Source: Hormiphora californensis (lineage: Eukaryota > Ctenophora > Tentaculata > Cydippida > Pleurobrachiidae). From it: a stretch of DNA of 64,000 nucleotides. Numbering within the stretch: position 1 is the stretch's first letter; each line of letters opens with the position of its first letter. The DNA lies in assembly GCA_020137815.1 (NCBI GenBank), contig CM035353.1, positions 7,471,298 through 7,535,297 of the forward strand, written 5' to 3'. Positions 52,842-64,000 of the stretch are shown one piece after another. The notes beneath the pieces were generated by a model that searched no databases, was not told where the DNA came from, and worked only from the letters and a program-made list of their open reading frames with translations. The translations under genes and the position numbers were made by a program.

Positions 52842-55800
52842 TCATATCCCTCTTTTAAGGATTTCCGTGTACTCTCTCATCAGTGTATTACCCTCCTCGG
52901 TTAGTTTTCTCATTTCAGCCTGGTGTCTCTCTGTCTGCTCTATGTGCCGTTTGTTCTCCTCCCGCATTTTCTGGTAGACCCTTATCAGTTCCTGGGTGAC
53001 GTGTTTGTCAGGTCGGGCTGGTCTCTTCACAGCTGTACTCGATATGGTGCTGCTGCTGCTGGTGGTGGTGGGATTCATTTCTACTTTGGATGTGTTGCTA
53101 TCCGTGGTACCGATATTGGCGTGCAGAATTGCGTAGTAACTTGGCTCCGGGAGTACACCTCCTTTCTGCATTGTTCTCAGATACTCGTTTTTAACCTTTG
53201 CCACCTTATCTGTCACTGCCTTCCCAGTCAAGTTTAGCCCATAGTCCTCGTTCATTTTCAGAGCGATTAGCCTGTAGGGTAACACGCTGGTAATGGTATG
53301 ACATAATTTAAAACTCATTTGCAGCTATAAAACGCACGCATGTAGGGGAAGGGGGGCAGGGTACGCCATGGTCATTGGCCATAGTACTTTTCAGGTAATG
53401 GTCCCAGTACTTTTCATGATTAGACAAAAACTATGACTTTTTGGCCTAAAAACCGAAAAATGTTCCAAGCTTCGCTATCGCTTCGCCCGCGCCCAATCTA
53501 TTCAAATTTGCAAATGAAAAGTTTCAAAACTTCCCCTACAGCTGTATGCCAGATAAAACAGCTAATAATCCCATATATTACCGGTTGATATGAGACTGGT
53601 TCCCGTTTGCTTCCCGTTCTGTCTCAAAGGTATCTCCGTAGTAGAGCTCACAAAGCTTCTTAGTGGCTACTTCTGGCCACTGGTACCTAGTTCCCCTGAA
53701 ACACGCGTGCAGTGAGAGGAATCATTGGAATGAATCTTAACCTGCTGGAATCCAAACACTTGTACTACTGGGCAATTTCTGATTTGCCGCATACGGCGTC
53801 TAGACGGCGTCGCAACGCCGTCTAAACGGCGTCTAGACGGTATACCGTCTGGACGGGTTTCGGTGAAATCAGCTAAAAACGGTACCGAAATTGCTTGCGA
53901 CGGGTTATAGACGGTATCAGACGGTCTCTAGACGGGTTATAGACGGTATCAGACGGTGTTGCGACGGTATCAGACGGTCTCTAGACGGTGTCTAGACGGT
54001 ACCGTCCCGGCGTCTGGACGGCGTCTGGACGGTGTCTAGACGGTATCCGTCCGAAGTTGAGACGGCACGTCTGAAAATTGTACCAGACGTTGAGACGGAC
54101 TTTTAGAACTCCGTCTGTATTTCAGACGGAGTTTTAAAAGTACGTCTCAACGCAGTCTAAAGGAAAATCGATGAAAGTACCGTCTAGACAACGTCTCAAC
54201 TGAAACCGGTCAACATACCGTCTAAACAACGTCTAGACAACGTCTAAACAGAATCTCGCGATTCAGTTTCAAATACCGTCTAGACAACTTCTCCAGCAAT
54301 TTCGATAAGAATACCGTCTAAACAACGTCTAGACAACGTCTCAAATAATGATGTCTAGACTCGACCGTTTTCGAAGACCATTCTGGATTACCCATGCCAG
54401 TTGGAATTAGTGGTAGATGTGTGCCTATTGAATGAAAATTACACATGTGTTTAACCCAGCGGGGGGAACTCAGGTTCTTCGTGCCAGCTGAGTTCTTCGA
54501 GCTCAGTCCCGTTGCCGTGGACCTGGTTGGCTGATGGTCCAGTGATTACGGTCAAATCACACCGGCTCTCTCCCCAATCTTGGGGAGTAAACTTTGCCAG
54601 AGACCTTGCCGAACTCAACTATGGCACCGAGCTCTTGCAGTGCGGCTGGTCCCTGCTGGGATTTGGTTCGGCGGTCGATTGATGAGCGGTTGGTTGACGA
54701 TTGATATCAGTCGTTGATCGATCGTTTGTCGGTCGGTCGTCGGGCTGAGTCTTAGTGAGGATCCCGGTTGAGCTGATAATCTCACCCCAGCCAGTAACCT
54801 TGTTACACATGGCAACCCATGATTTGTAATCACCGAGGGCCTCTGCCTACTAGGCATGCCTGATGACCCTTCGGCTGTCTCCCATTTAATTATGGGGGTA
54901 AATTCTACGCCAGAGAACTAGCCTCCCTCAATTATGGCAACCCATGATTTGTAATCACCCGGCAGCTGTAGCCTTTAAAACAGCCCTCCTGTCCAACATC
55001 CCATATTGGTCGGACGGAGGTTACCTTCTCTCGCAAAAATAGGGGTTATTCCCCTGGGGAACCTCTGCCCAAATTTTTGCCACATACTACCTTTGCAATA
55101 TATCTAGAACAATCCTCCTCACTAACAAACAGATCAAGCAACACACTTGATTTGGTAAAATTCTCCAAACTAATAGCCAAAAGTAACCTATTCGATTAAA
55201 CCATCCCCAACCATCCCGACCTGAAAGAAGTAGCAAACCACAGGGCAAGAATCGCTACGGCCGGGGAATTCCAACAAAACCACATCATAAGGGACCCACG
55301 ATTAAGGTAGGGCAGGTCTGGGCCATAACAAAGGGCCACCTCCGCCGTATGGCAAGTAATTACCCCGCAATAGTGCAACCCCTGGGAGCTGATAATTTGC
55401 CAAATGCTCACCAGAAGTTTACATAAGCGTTTTTCATGCTTATCTGTGCTTGCTAAGAAATTAGCTGTCCGGACCCCCAGGTTGCATGCTGATAAGTACT
55501 GCTAGCGGTTTTGACCAAAGACCTGAGGTGTGATAAGATATTTCAGCCGTCACCGATTAGATGGTGAACCCACGGTATTGTCATATTCGGCAACCCACCT
55601 ACCTCTACAGCTCCCTGGAGCAGTAGTAACCAAAGACCAGTCTGTGAGACAGGTAAATTCCATCCATTGTCCTGACAATATAGGTATGTCAGTCTAATAT
55701 TAGATTCACTGTATCAAATACTCTTCTTGTGATGCCGGCGAAGGTTCGAGGGAAATGTTGAGCTTGCTCGACAAAATACCAGGACCCAAACCGGAACAAC

Positions 55801-56980
55801 ATCAACATTATCCCTACGTGTGGGGGACGGTGGCGAAGAGTGATATTAATATAGGTTGTCTGCCGACCATTGTGGGGCAGTAAAGTGGGAGGAATGACGG
55901 GCGGTGCAAAACACACACACACACACACATGTGTTTAACCAGCACAGTCGTACCGCGATGCTCGGGGACGGGAAAGGGGTTATCCTCCCGGTAATTTTCG
56001 TACCCAACTTCAAATAAATCGAGGTCCAACTGTACATCATTTTCATTATCAAAAAGGCACACATTCATTGTAATACAACTGTGAGATACTGTCTATGGCT
56101 GATACTATCAGTGATAGATAGTGTCGGTTATGAGACGTTGTTTAGACGGTATCTGTATCGGATTCGCTTAAGACGTTGTCTAGACGTTGTTTAGACGGTA
56201 TTCGTATCGAAATTGCTGGAGAAGTTGTCTAGACGGTATTTGAAACTGAATCGCGAGATTCTGTTTAGACGTTGTCTAGACGTTGTTTAGACGGTATGTT
56301 GACCGGTTTCAGTTGAGACGTTGTCTAGACGGTACTTTCATCGATTTTCCTTTAGACTGCGTTGAGACGTACTTTTAAAACTCCGTCTGAAATACAGACG
56401 GAGTTCTAAAAGTCCGTCTCAACGTCTGGTACAATTTTCAGACGTGCCGTCTCAACTTCGGACGGATACCGTCTAGACACCGTCCAGACGCCGTCCAGAC
56501 GCCGGGACGGTACCGTCTAGACACCGTCTAGAGACCGTCTGATACCGTCGCAACACCGTCTGATACCGTCTATAACCCGTCTAGATACCGTCTGATACCG
56601 TCTATAACCCGTCTCAAGCAATTTCGGTACCGTTTTTAGCTGATTTCACCGAAACCCGTCCAGACGGTATACCGTCTAGACGCCGTCTAGACGGCGTTGC
56701 GACGCCGTCTAGACGCCGTATGCGGCAAATCAGAAATTGCCGTACTACTGAATCTTATAACCACTATAACAGACATAATCCTGAAGCCCGCATCCCCCCT
56801 ATCTTGAATGATTCAGTGAATCCCCCCCCCCCCCCCCCCAATACCGAATCTCCTCATTATATAATCCTCATTATATCCTGAATCCTCTCAAATGAATCCT
56901 TACCGTTTCTGGGGTGGTGGGGCTGTGATAGAAATCTCAACAGGTTCGTTAACTACATCCAATATCTCTCCCTTCATCAT
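52842..56980 (-). CDS. SANT/trihelix-like DNA-binding protein
   Basis: Three minus-strand exons (56980-56904, 53695-53582, 53271-52842) join in phase to give 206 residues. Residues about 28-95 look like a Myb/SANT-like or MADF-type domain: RYQWPEVATKKLCELYYGDT, HINRLIALKMNEDYG, LTGKAVTDKVAKVKNEYLR, with Trp and hydrophobic spacing of the trihelix fold and the typical basic K-V/L-K-x-x-Y end. A Ser/Thr-rich linker follows. A C-terminal charged coiled coil (ELIRVYQKMREENKRHIEQ, EMRKLTEEGNTLMREY) is a common dimerisation tail of such proteins. The function is probably DNA binding, perhaps domesticated from a transposase-associated protein, but this is inferred. Intron 1 (53696-56903) contains a complete 2.97-kb transposon. 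The exon 1 assignment rests on phase match and an ATG, so it is less certain than the other two. Confidence 0.75.
53771..56741. mobile_element. 2.97-kb foldback element with 9-bp target duplication
   Basis: The perfect terminal repeat GGCAATTTCTGATTTGCCGC with ATACGGCGTCTAGACGG lies at both ends in inverse orientation. The direct repeat GTACTACTG flanks it at 53762-53770 and 56742-56750. Arms of about 600 bp (53771-54370 and 56105-56741) consist of dense variants of GTCTAGACGG/CCGTCTAGAC and GTCTGATACC. The unique core of about 1.7 kb (54400-56090) has short internal duplications (CAACCCATGATTTGTAATCA at 54812 and 54939) but no transposase frame. The 9-bp duplication and long arms suggest a Mutator-like non-autonomous element. 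Confidence 0.9.
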
Positions 56981-58303
56981 TGGATAGCTGATCGAGGCAG
57001 TTTATATCAAATATTAACAAGGGGCCATTAAAAATTTGGTGAAAAGTAAAGCAAATGAATGGGAAACTGGGATGGCCTGGCCACATTTCACAATCGCATG
57101 GTCTAGCTAGCAGTAGAAAGCGCAACAGGGTACATTTCTCTAGCAAGAGTAAGGTGTCAAGTGACATGTACACATACAGTGAGAGAAAGGAGAGAATAAT
57201 CGAGGATGTAAAGTAAGAGATAGTGAGAGACAGAGGGGGAAGAATACATATATCATTTCTCTGGCTGGTTGCCCATTTTCTGCTAATTGCTATCTCTCTT
57301 TCTCTTACTTGCAACCAGATTGGCTGAATGAAATCAGGTGTTGAGTCATGTGCTAGGCGCTCATTATACGTTGCTGTCGCTTACTGGAGTAAAGTCACGT
57401 GGAGAACAGAGAGTTGCCTGCACGTGAGGGATCATGTGATCAACATCAGCCAATCGAGTTGCAAGAGAGGGAGAGAAAGATCGAGAGAGAACTATAAAGT
57501 GAGAGAGAGAGAGGATGATCGAGAGGAGGGAGAACGAGGGGTGGAGAGCCGGAGAGAAAGGAAGATGGAGAGAGAGAGAAAAGGGAAGAAGTAAAGAGAG
57601 GGAAATTGAGAGAGGGATAAAAAAGAGAGAGATTAACCATCGTAATCGGCTTCCTGACGTACGTTGGAACTTTAAAACTGAGAAAGAGAGAGAGGCCGGA
57701 GACGTGCAGTTATAGCTAATAGGAGGAGGGGTGGCATGCTGCAGCCCCTTTAATTTTGGCGAGGTTCACCCACAGTCCACACTTGGTGACATAGACACCT
57801 GGCGCGACCCCCGCACACAGGTGTCACTCTATGTCACCAAAGTCCACACCCGCCTCATGGCCCACCGACCACCAATATCTCAAAATGACTTGAAACTGGG
57901 TGTATGAACAATTGGCAGTAAACCTAACAATTTTCTCCCCAGAGAAAGAGAGGGAGAGAGAGACACACGCTTGCATGGGCAGGTCGCCATTGGATTGGTT
58001 TTGTTTGCATTCACTTCAGTTTCACATTTAAAAGTTAAACAAGATATGATTCACAATTTGAACAGATATGATTCACAATTTGAACAGAAAGATATATATT
58101 CAACAATTCAAACACAATAACATCATTTACTGCAACAATCTTCATTGACATCTTCATAGATAACAGACTTCGGTTCTATAACGGTTGTACCTTCTCCCCC
58201 TCCCTCACTCACTCTCGCTAAATTCTTTAGTCTATTCAACACTACCAGTCTGTTACCAAGTTCGTGTAGAGATACACGGCGGGAGGGTGTGCCTTGACTA
58301 CTA
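56981..58303. other. Spacer between the SANT-like gene and the GPCR
   Basis: Promoter region of the SANT-like gene followed by GA-rich sequence (57460-57700). An inverted repeat (TTGGTGACATAGACACCTGG / AGGTGTCACTCTATGTCACCAA) lies at about 57781-57841. No gene recognised. Confidence 0.45.
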
Positions 58304-61300
58304 TTACACAGAGCCTAGACTTTGTTTTCGTCTGGCCACTGTGATCTTCAGGTACGCAACGAAGTCTCTGTTGACGGCGATGTAAAGTAGAGGGTTCGCT
58401 GAAAAGAGAGAGGCAGTGTGTTAGACAAATGATAGTGCTGCACTGCTGCAGGCAGGCCCATTTAAGGGGGATGGGGCCATCAAATGGACCATGCTTGTTG
58501 GGCTTTGGATTGGTGACCTTGAACTGTCGCAGTTTTGAGGATGTGGCGCGGATGCGCGTGTAAGAATAAGAAGTACAGCTTGTCAGCAGGAGTGGCGGAA
58601 CCGGGAAGGGCTAGAGAGGTGTCGCGCGCAGTTGATAAAGGGCGGAAAATACGCTGACGATTGATACTTCCTATTCTAAAACGCGCACCCGCGCCACATC
58701 TTCAAAACTGCGACACAGCACGGGAATGTGATTTGTGCAGATAATGATAGGGGGCTTGTTGTAAGTTTGTGTCACGGCACCTACCGAATGATCCACAGAA
58801 GTAGGCACAGATCCGAAGTCTCTCTAACCACATTGGCCCATGGTCTACACGGTGTATGTAGGTCCAGAGGTGTGTGACCATACTGGGTGACCAGGTCAGT
58901 ATGGTCACCGAGCACAGCCCAACTACTGTTATTATCCCTGGAGAGGGGGGGGGGGTGTTAATAATACATACCTCTGTAAGCTCCCTGTAAATTACAGTGT
59001 ACCCGGCTCCTCTGGTACCTTCAAGGTGAGGTACTGTACCCGATATTACAGTGTAATATCGGGTATAGTACCTCGCCTAGAAGGTACCAGGGGAGTAGTA
59101 TATACTGCAACAATAGGTACGAGGGGAGGGGGAGGTATTATATTAGGGGTATTATAGTACCTCGTAGGTGTGGCTGTCTCCTTGGCAAAGAACAAATTTT
59201 AGAAAAGTCAGAGGCTCGTCTTTGAAGTGCTTCGACCACCTGCAACGATAAAAATCATGTAAATATATTGGGTAGAAAATAATGACATATCTGATTTTAC
59301 AGATTGATTTTACAAAAAAGTCAAACAAATTGTTTTTAGAACGCTACTATTTTCATGAATTCATGACCCCACTATAACTGTGGTCTGTGAGACCAATCAC
59401 ATATATTGGTAGTACTAGTACCTCCTTTTCCTGCCTTATCTTGGTCCTTGCCAGAAGACAGAGGAGTATGTTAGCACCAAGAATTAGGATGAAGGGAAGA
59501 AGACCAAGAATAGTGGATAGAAGGAGGCGTCGTAGTGGGGAGTTCATGTGTCGTACAATACACATTGCAATATCTGAGGGGAGGGGAGTTCATGTGTTGT
59601 ACAATACACATTGCAATATCTGAGGGGAGGGGAGTTCATGTGTCGTACAATACACATTGCAATATCTGAGGGGAGGGGAGTTCATGTGTCGTACAATACA
59701 CATTGCAATATCTGAGGGGAGGGGAGTTCATGTGTCGTACAATACACATTGCAATATCTGAGGGGAGGGGAGTTCATGTGTCGTACAATACACATTGCAA
59801 TATCTGAGGGGAGGGGAGTTCATGTGTCGTACAATACACATTGCAATATCTGAGGGGAGGGGAGTTCATGTGTCGTACAATACACATTGCAATATCTGAG
59901 GGGAGGGGAGTTCATGTGTCGTACAATACACATTGCAATATCTGAGGGGAGGGGAGTTCATGTGTCGTACAATACACATTGCAATATCTGAGGGGAGGGG
60001 GAGTTCATGTGTCGTACAATACACATTGCAATATCTGAGGGGAGGGGAGTTCATGTGTCGTACAATACACATTGCAATATCTGAGGGGAGGGGAGTTCAT
60101 GTGTCGTACAATACACATTGCAATATCTGAGGGGAGGGGGAGTTCATGTGTCGTACAATACACATTGCAATATCTGAGGGGAGGGGAGTTCATGTGTCGT
60201 ACAATACACATTGCAATATCTGAGGGGAGGGGAGTTCATGTGTCGTACAATACACATTGCAATATCTGAGGGGAGGGGAGTTCATACTTCATGTGTCGTA
60301 CAATACACATTGCAATATCTGAGGGGAGGGGAGTTCATGTGTCGTACAATCACATTGCAATATCTGAGGGGAGGGGAGTTCATGTGTCGTACAATACACA
60401 TTGCAATATCTGAGGGGAGGGGAGTTCATGTGTCGTACAATACACATTGCAATATCTGAGGGGAGGGGAGTTCATGTGTCGTACAATACACATTGCAATA
60501 TCTGAGGGGAGGGGAGTTCATGTGTCGTACAATACACATTGCAATATCTGAGGGGAGGGGAGTTCATGTGTCGTACAATACACATTGCAATATCTGAGGG
60601 GAGGGGAGTTCATGTGTCGTACAATACACATTGCAATATCTGAGGGGAGGGGAGTTCATGTGTCGTACAATACACATTGCAATATCTGAGGGGAGGGGAG
60701 TTCATGTGTCGTACAATACACATTGCAATATCTGAGGGGAGGGGAGTTCATGTGTCGTACAATACACATTGCTATTATATCTGAGGGGAGGGGAGTTCAT
60801 GTGTCGTACAATACACATTGCAATATCTGAGGGGAGGGGAGTTCATGTGTCGTACAATACACATTGCAATATCTGAGGGGAGGGGAGTTCATGTGTCGTA
60901 CAATACACATTGCAATATCTGAGGGGGGGGGGAGTTCATGTGTCGTACAATACACATTGCAATATCTGAGGGGAGGGGAGTTCATGTGTCGTACAATACA
61001 CATTGCAATATCTGAGGGGAGGGGAGTTCATGTGTCGTACAATACACATTGCAATATCTGAGGGGAGGGGAGTTCATGTGTCGTACAATACATGCATTGC
61101 TATTATATCTGAGGGGGGGGGGGGGGAGGGAGTGAAGTTGGTATATTCCAACGAATATTAACATGGGGGGGGGGGAGGGGGAGTATGGTATATTCTAAAA
61201 CGAGAAAGATTTGTTGTGTAACCTCTTAACTCACTGTCAGGTCAATACTCTGACAGCTACAGCTAACTCAACATGAAGTTTCGAAACAATATTTCCCTAA

Positions 61301-62569
61301 AATAGACAGAAACTCCTATTATATTGTGAAATAGTAGGACTGATATAGATCATAGCTGGGTATACATAGAGGATGACTGGGACACAGAGTGAGGATAGCT
61401 TGGTCAGATAACTATAGAGATGGGACACGTCACAGTACTGACCATATCTCGAGCTAGAATGCTCAGTATTGAGACCAGGAACCGACCGAATCAGGTAATA
61501 CTGGTCCCTGATTGGCTGATAACCAGTCACGTGACCTAAATAACGAGTTCTGATTGGTTGTTTACTTGTTTCGGTCGGTTCCTAATTGAGACACGCGTCA
61601 CACTGACCTGGAAAGAACTGGACCTTTCCCTTGCTTGCTGATGTGACGATGGAACAGAGAGAGGAGTAGGTCCACACTAGGATTATAGAGATAGTGGACC
61701 GCTGGGCATGTCATTATCGAGTGGTACCTGATGATTGGAGGGTGTCAAATATAATATATTGGGGGAAGTTGTAATTGATATTCTGAAGGAATCCCTTCTT
61801 CCATATATTTCACAAACACCCTCAAATACAATCAATATAGGGGGGGGGGAGTTGCTATAATTAATATTAGCTAGGAGTGACAGGTCTATAATGATACCTC
61901 AGAGGAAAGAAGCAGTTGCACAGTCGGTGAATAGAGAGAAGGAGGATAAAGTGGACATCAGCCACTAGTGGTACATATATCAGTACCCCAGAAAGGTGGC
62001 AGATTGTATCACCCAATATCCACCTGACAAACAACATGGGTATAGAGAATTATATCATATCACTGGGTGAAATAATAGTTTTGCCTTGTTCGACCCAGTG
62101 TCGCTCCCCGTGAAAATGAGAAACATTTATAGCAATGGCATGGGTACATGGGAGTTAAATATTAGGTTACCACATATCACTGGGTGAAATAGTAGTTGGT
62201 ACATACCCTTGAAATATGTGAACGAAAGCAGCCGGAATGACTGCTATCAGAGAATATAAGACATCAGCAATGGCCAAGTGTTGCACCAGGACATTAGAAA
62301 AGTTATCCATCCCAAAGTTGGTTTGCTTCATCCTATACACAGTCCAGAAGACCACCACGTTACCTACTAAACCTGGAAACAGAGATCAGACAGAGATCAG
62401 ATGGGAGTAGCAGGGAATGATAATAGTGAGGAGTAATTAGTTTGTAATTAATTGATAATTGTTGCATATAATTACCAGCTAGAAGTGCAGTGCAGGTAAA
62501 TATGATGAAGGCAATGTTGGTGGCTTTCCCCGTTATCTCTCTGTAGTCTTCCATTATATAACTCTCCAT
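58304..62569 (-). CDS. Class A (rhodopsin-like) G protein-coupled receptor, with a one-base frameshift
   Basis: Eight minus-strand exons: 62569-62476, 62372-62207, 62023-61898, 61727-61608, 59573-59422, 59239-59161, 58937-58785, 58398-58304, about 327 residues. TM1 ends in the GLVGNVV motif. TM2 has LAIADVLYSL. TM3 starts with the disulfide Cys (GDTICHLSG) and ends SIHRLCNCFFPLR, where the DRY motif has become IHR. TM4 contains IILVWTYSSL, TM5 LLPFILILGANILLC, TM6 LTWSPS in place of CWxP. TM7 has SFANPLLYIAVNRDF. Class and topology are clear; the ligand is not. Exon 4 begins RYHSIMTC in frame with exon 3, but TM4 lies in a different frame, so one base in a CCC run near 61714-61716 is surplus: an inactivating mutation or an assembly error. 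The acceptor of exon 5 lies in the first unit of a long minisatellite. Confidence 0.88.
59008..59095. repeat. Hairpin in a GPCR intron
   Basis: CTCTGGTACCTTCAAGGTGA with GGTACTGTACCCGATATTAC is followed immediately by its imperfect inverse. Likely a tiny MITE relic. Confidence 0.75.
59537..61120. repeat. 46-bp minisatellite built from a GPCR splice acceptor
   Basis: About 34 nearly identical copies of a 46-base unit containing GTTCATGTGTCGTACAATAC, ACATTGCAATATCTGAGGG and GAGGGGA. Read on the minus strand each unit is CCCCTCCCCTCAG followed by ATATTGCAATGTGTATTGTA and CGACACATGAACTC. That is the polypyrimidine tract, acceptor and first 33 bases of GPCR exon 5. The only copy joined to the rest of the exon is the leftmost (59541-59576). 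Confidence 0.96.
61121..61607. other. GPCR intron between exons 4 and 5, non-repetitive part
   Basis: G runs at 61110-61130 and 61170-61185, then unique sequence. A block with TCGGTCGGTTCC occurs in both orientations around 61470-61490 and 61570-61582. No exon was seen. Confidence 0.4.
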
Positions 62570-62603
62570 ACTACTTACATAACAATGGTTTTATTATCTA
62601 TTG

Positions 62604-62816
62604 GTAAGCGGACTCTAGTGCTAAAATCACGAAAAGCGAACTCGAGATTTCGGCCGTTAGGCCAGAAACGAGAGTTTGCTGTGCCTCTATACTCATTTAG
62701 AAGTGTTAGGGCCGTTAATTGGGTTCGAGTTTAGGGGTTGGTGTAAAGGTTAGGGTTAGATATAGAATCCTCATTGGGTTTAGATATAGAGTCCGTTAGC
62801 ACTATAGTCCGCCTAC
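62604..62816. repeat. Short inverted-repeat relic upstream of the GPCR
   Basis: AAGCGGACTCTAGTGCTAAA at the left and TTAGCACTATAGTCCGCC at the right are inverted copies. The interior has repeated GTTCGAGTTTAGG and GGTTTAGATATAGA blocks. MITE-like. Confidence 0.6.
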
Positions 62817-63028
62817 CTTATCTTATCTATTGGGTATGTTTCATTCGTCAGTTGCCTCTTTCCATACAAAACCGGCCATTTCAATAAACAAAAATAGTAA
62901 TAGAAGCACTTATATTCTGCCCATATAATACTGTCTAGGGGAAGCAGGTCAATCAGAAACAAAACGACGGGTAGCAAATGAAGAAGGAATGCCAATATGA
63001 CGACAGGGAGAAAGAGAGATAGAGAGAG

Positions 63029-63097
<69 letters not shown>

Positions 63098-63588
63098 GCC
63101 AGTATTAATAAATTGACAGGCCCGGACCCCCTGACATGTTATAACAAAGAACGCGAAATATGACATAGACTTGAGGTATATTATTATATTATATTATTAT
63201 ATTATTGCGAAGGGGTGGTTGCATTGCACTGTCAGACCCGAGGCGCACAAGAACACTGAACAGTGGTCAGAGCCTGCCAGGGAGGGGAGAGAGATATAGA
63301 GAGATATAGAGGTGCAGGGATATTATAAGGAAACTAAGAGATATGAAAAGAACGAGGAAGAGGGACATAGTGTGTACGTCGCTTGACCAATCTGTTGTAG
63401 ATGGTTACGTGTTTCACCCTATACGCGGTTACTTCAAATCAATCTATCAACTGTAAGCCGTCCGCAGGATGTCCCAAGACCACTAGCATTTTATAAAAAA
63501 CCCTAGCTACATTATTGAAACATGCACATATGAGTTTTATATATGAGTTTTATATGTAATAAATCGTACGCGGCAGTGAGTGAGAGAG

Positions 63589-63640
<52 letters not shown>

Positions 63641-63646
63641 TGAGAG

Positions 63647-63681
<35 letters not shown>

Positions 63682-64000
63682 AATAGAGAAAGAATAAAGG
63701 AAAGAGTTAGATAAAGAAAGAGTGTGGGTGGAAAAATATTAAACATGTGTAAAATGCGAGCGGGCAGTTCATCACATTTCTTTAGTAATCTCTATCTCTC
63801 TCTCTTCCTATCTATCAATCCAATATATGGGTAGTTCCAGCTGGACAGCACTATCATACGATATTGGACTGCAGCTAATGCACCCATGTGCATGAAATAG
63901 ATGAGTTCTAGATACTAGGTGTACTACACAGGGAGATGGTCCATAAATTCAGATCTGTGGTGGACCGGGGCCCCTGCACTATAGATTAATGAGATGAACT
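62817..64000. other. Right end of the window, no gene seen
   Basis: GA microsatellites at 63010-63093 and 63580-63685, an ATT/TAT run near 63180-63205 and unique sequence without recognisable exons on either strand. The GPCR promoter should lie at the left of this stretch. Confidence 0.4.

Noticed and set aside
53771-56741. Possible centromeric or CRISPR-like repeat because of dense GTCTAGACGG units
   Set aside because: Perfect terminal inverted repeats and a single 9-bp target duplication identify one transposable element.
59537-61120. Regular direct repeats resembling a CRISPR array
   Set aside because: Units are contiguous 46-mers without unique spacers and are copies of a GPCR exon boundary in a eukaryotic genome.
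62745-62765. Telomere-like AGGTTAGGGTTAG
   Set aside because: Only two imperfect units inside a small inverted-repeat relic; not a telomeric array.

Overview
The window is nuclear DNA of an animal. Genes are split by short GT-AG introns. The families present (nucleolin with RRM and RGG parts, Cdc42, PLAC8, a rhodopsin-class receptor, a Penelope-like retroelement) and a cluster of intron-free, replication-type histone genes with 3' stem-loops all point to a metazoan. GA/CT microsatellites and short inverted-repeat transposons are abundant. An early-branching invertebrate such as a sponge would fit, but the sequence alone does not settle the species.

Layout. 1-10 kb: two tandem glutamate dehydrogenase genes on the plus strand. 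The first is cut by the window start. The second is complete and mitochondrially targeted, with a truncated Penelope-like retroelement in one intron and a complete four-exon PLAC8-family gene nested antisense in another. 10.5-14 kb: an 11-exon nucleolin-like gene whose acidic stretches are carried by phase 1-1 exons, with a small transposon in one intron. 14.5-15.9 kb: a foldback-type inverted-repeat element. 17-21.9 kb: Cdc42 on the minus strand with two alternative last exons of identical length. 24.6-27.1 kb: an eight-exon PX-domain gene on the minus strand. 28-29 kb: possible exons of an unrecognised membrane protein.

31.4-49.5 kb: a histone cluster of nine genes in divergent pairs: H4/H1, H2B/H2A, H4/H3, H2B/H2A and H3/H4. 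Transposons separate the pairs: a two-ended family at 32.7-33.9 and 42.7-44.2 kb, a 4.2-kb element made of two inverted arrays of a 62-bp satellite (34.2-38.4 kb), and a 1.37-kb inverted-repeat element (40.3-41.7 kb). The H4/H1 promoter matches the H2B/H2A promoters. A transposon has split the TATA box of the second H4 gene.

50.7-51.6 kb: an intron-less gene for a secreted orphan protein. 52-52.8 kb: another inverted-repeat element. 52.8-57 kb: a three-exon SANT/trihelix-like DNA-binding protein gene whose first intron holds a 2.97-kb foldback element with a 9-bp target duplication. 58.3-62.6 kb: an eight-exon class A GPCR on the minus strand. The splice acceptor and first bases of its fifth exon have been amplified into about 34 copies of a 46-bp minisatellite, and its fourth exon carries an apparent one-base frameshift.

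The genes are mostly unrelated housekeeping and signalling genes. The functional unit is the histone cluster, which would supply S-phase histones. The strongest unusual signals are structural: alternative Cdc42 ends, amplification of a splice site, transposon remodelling of histone promoters, and several large palindromic elements with intact target duplications. All exon coordinates were deduced by eye from splice signals and protein family conservation.
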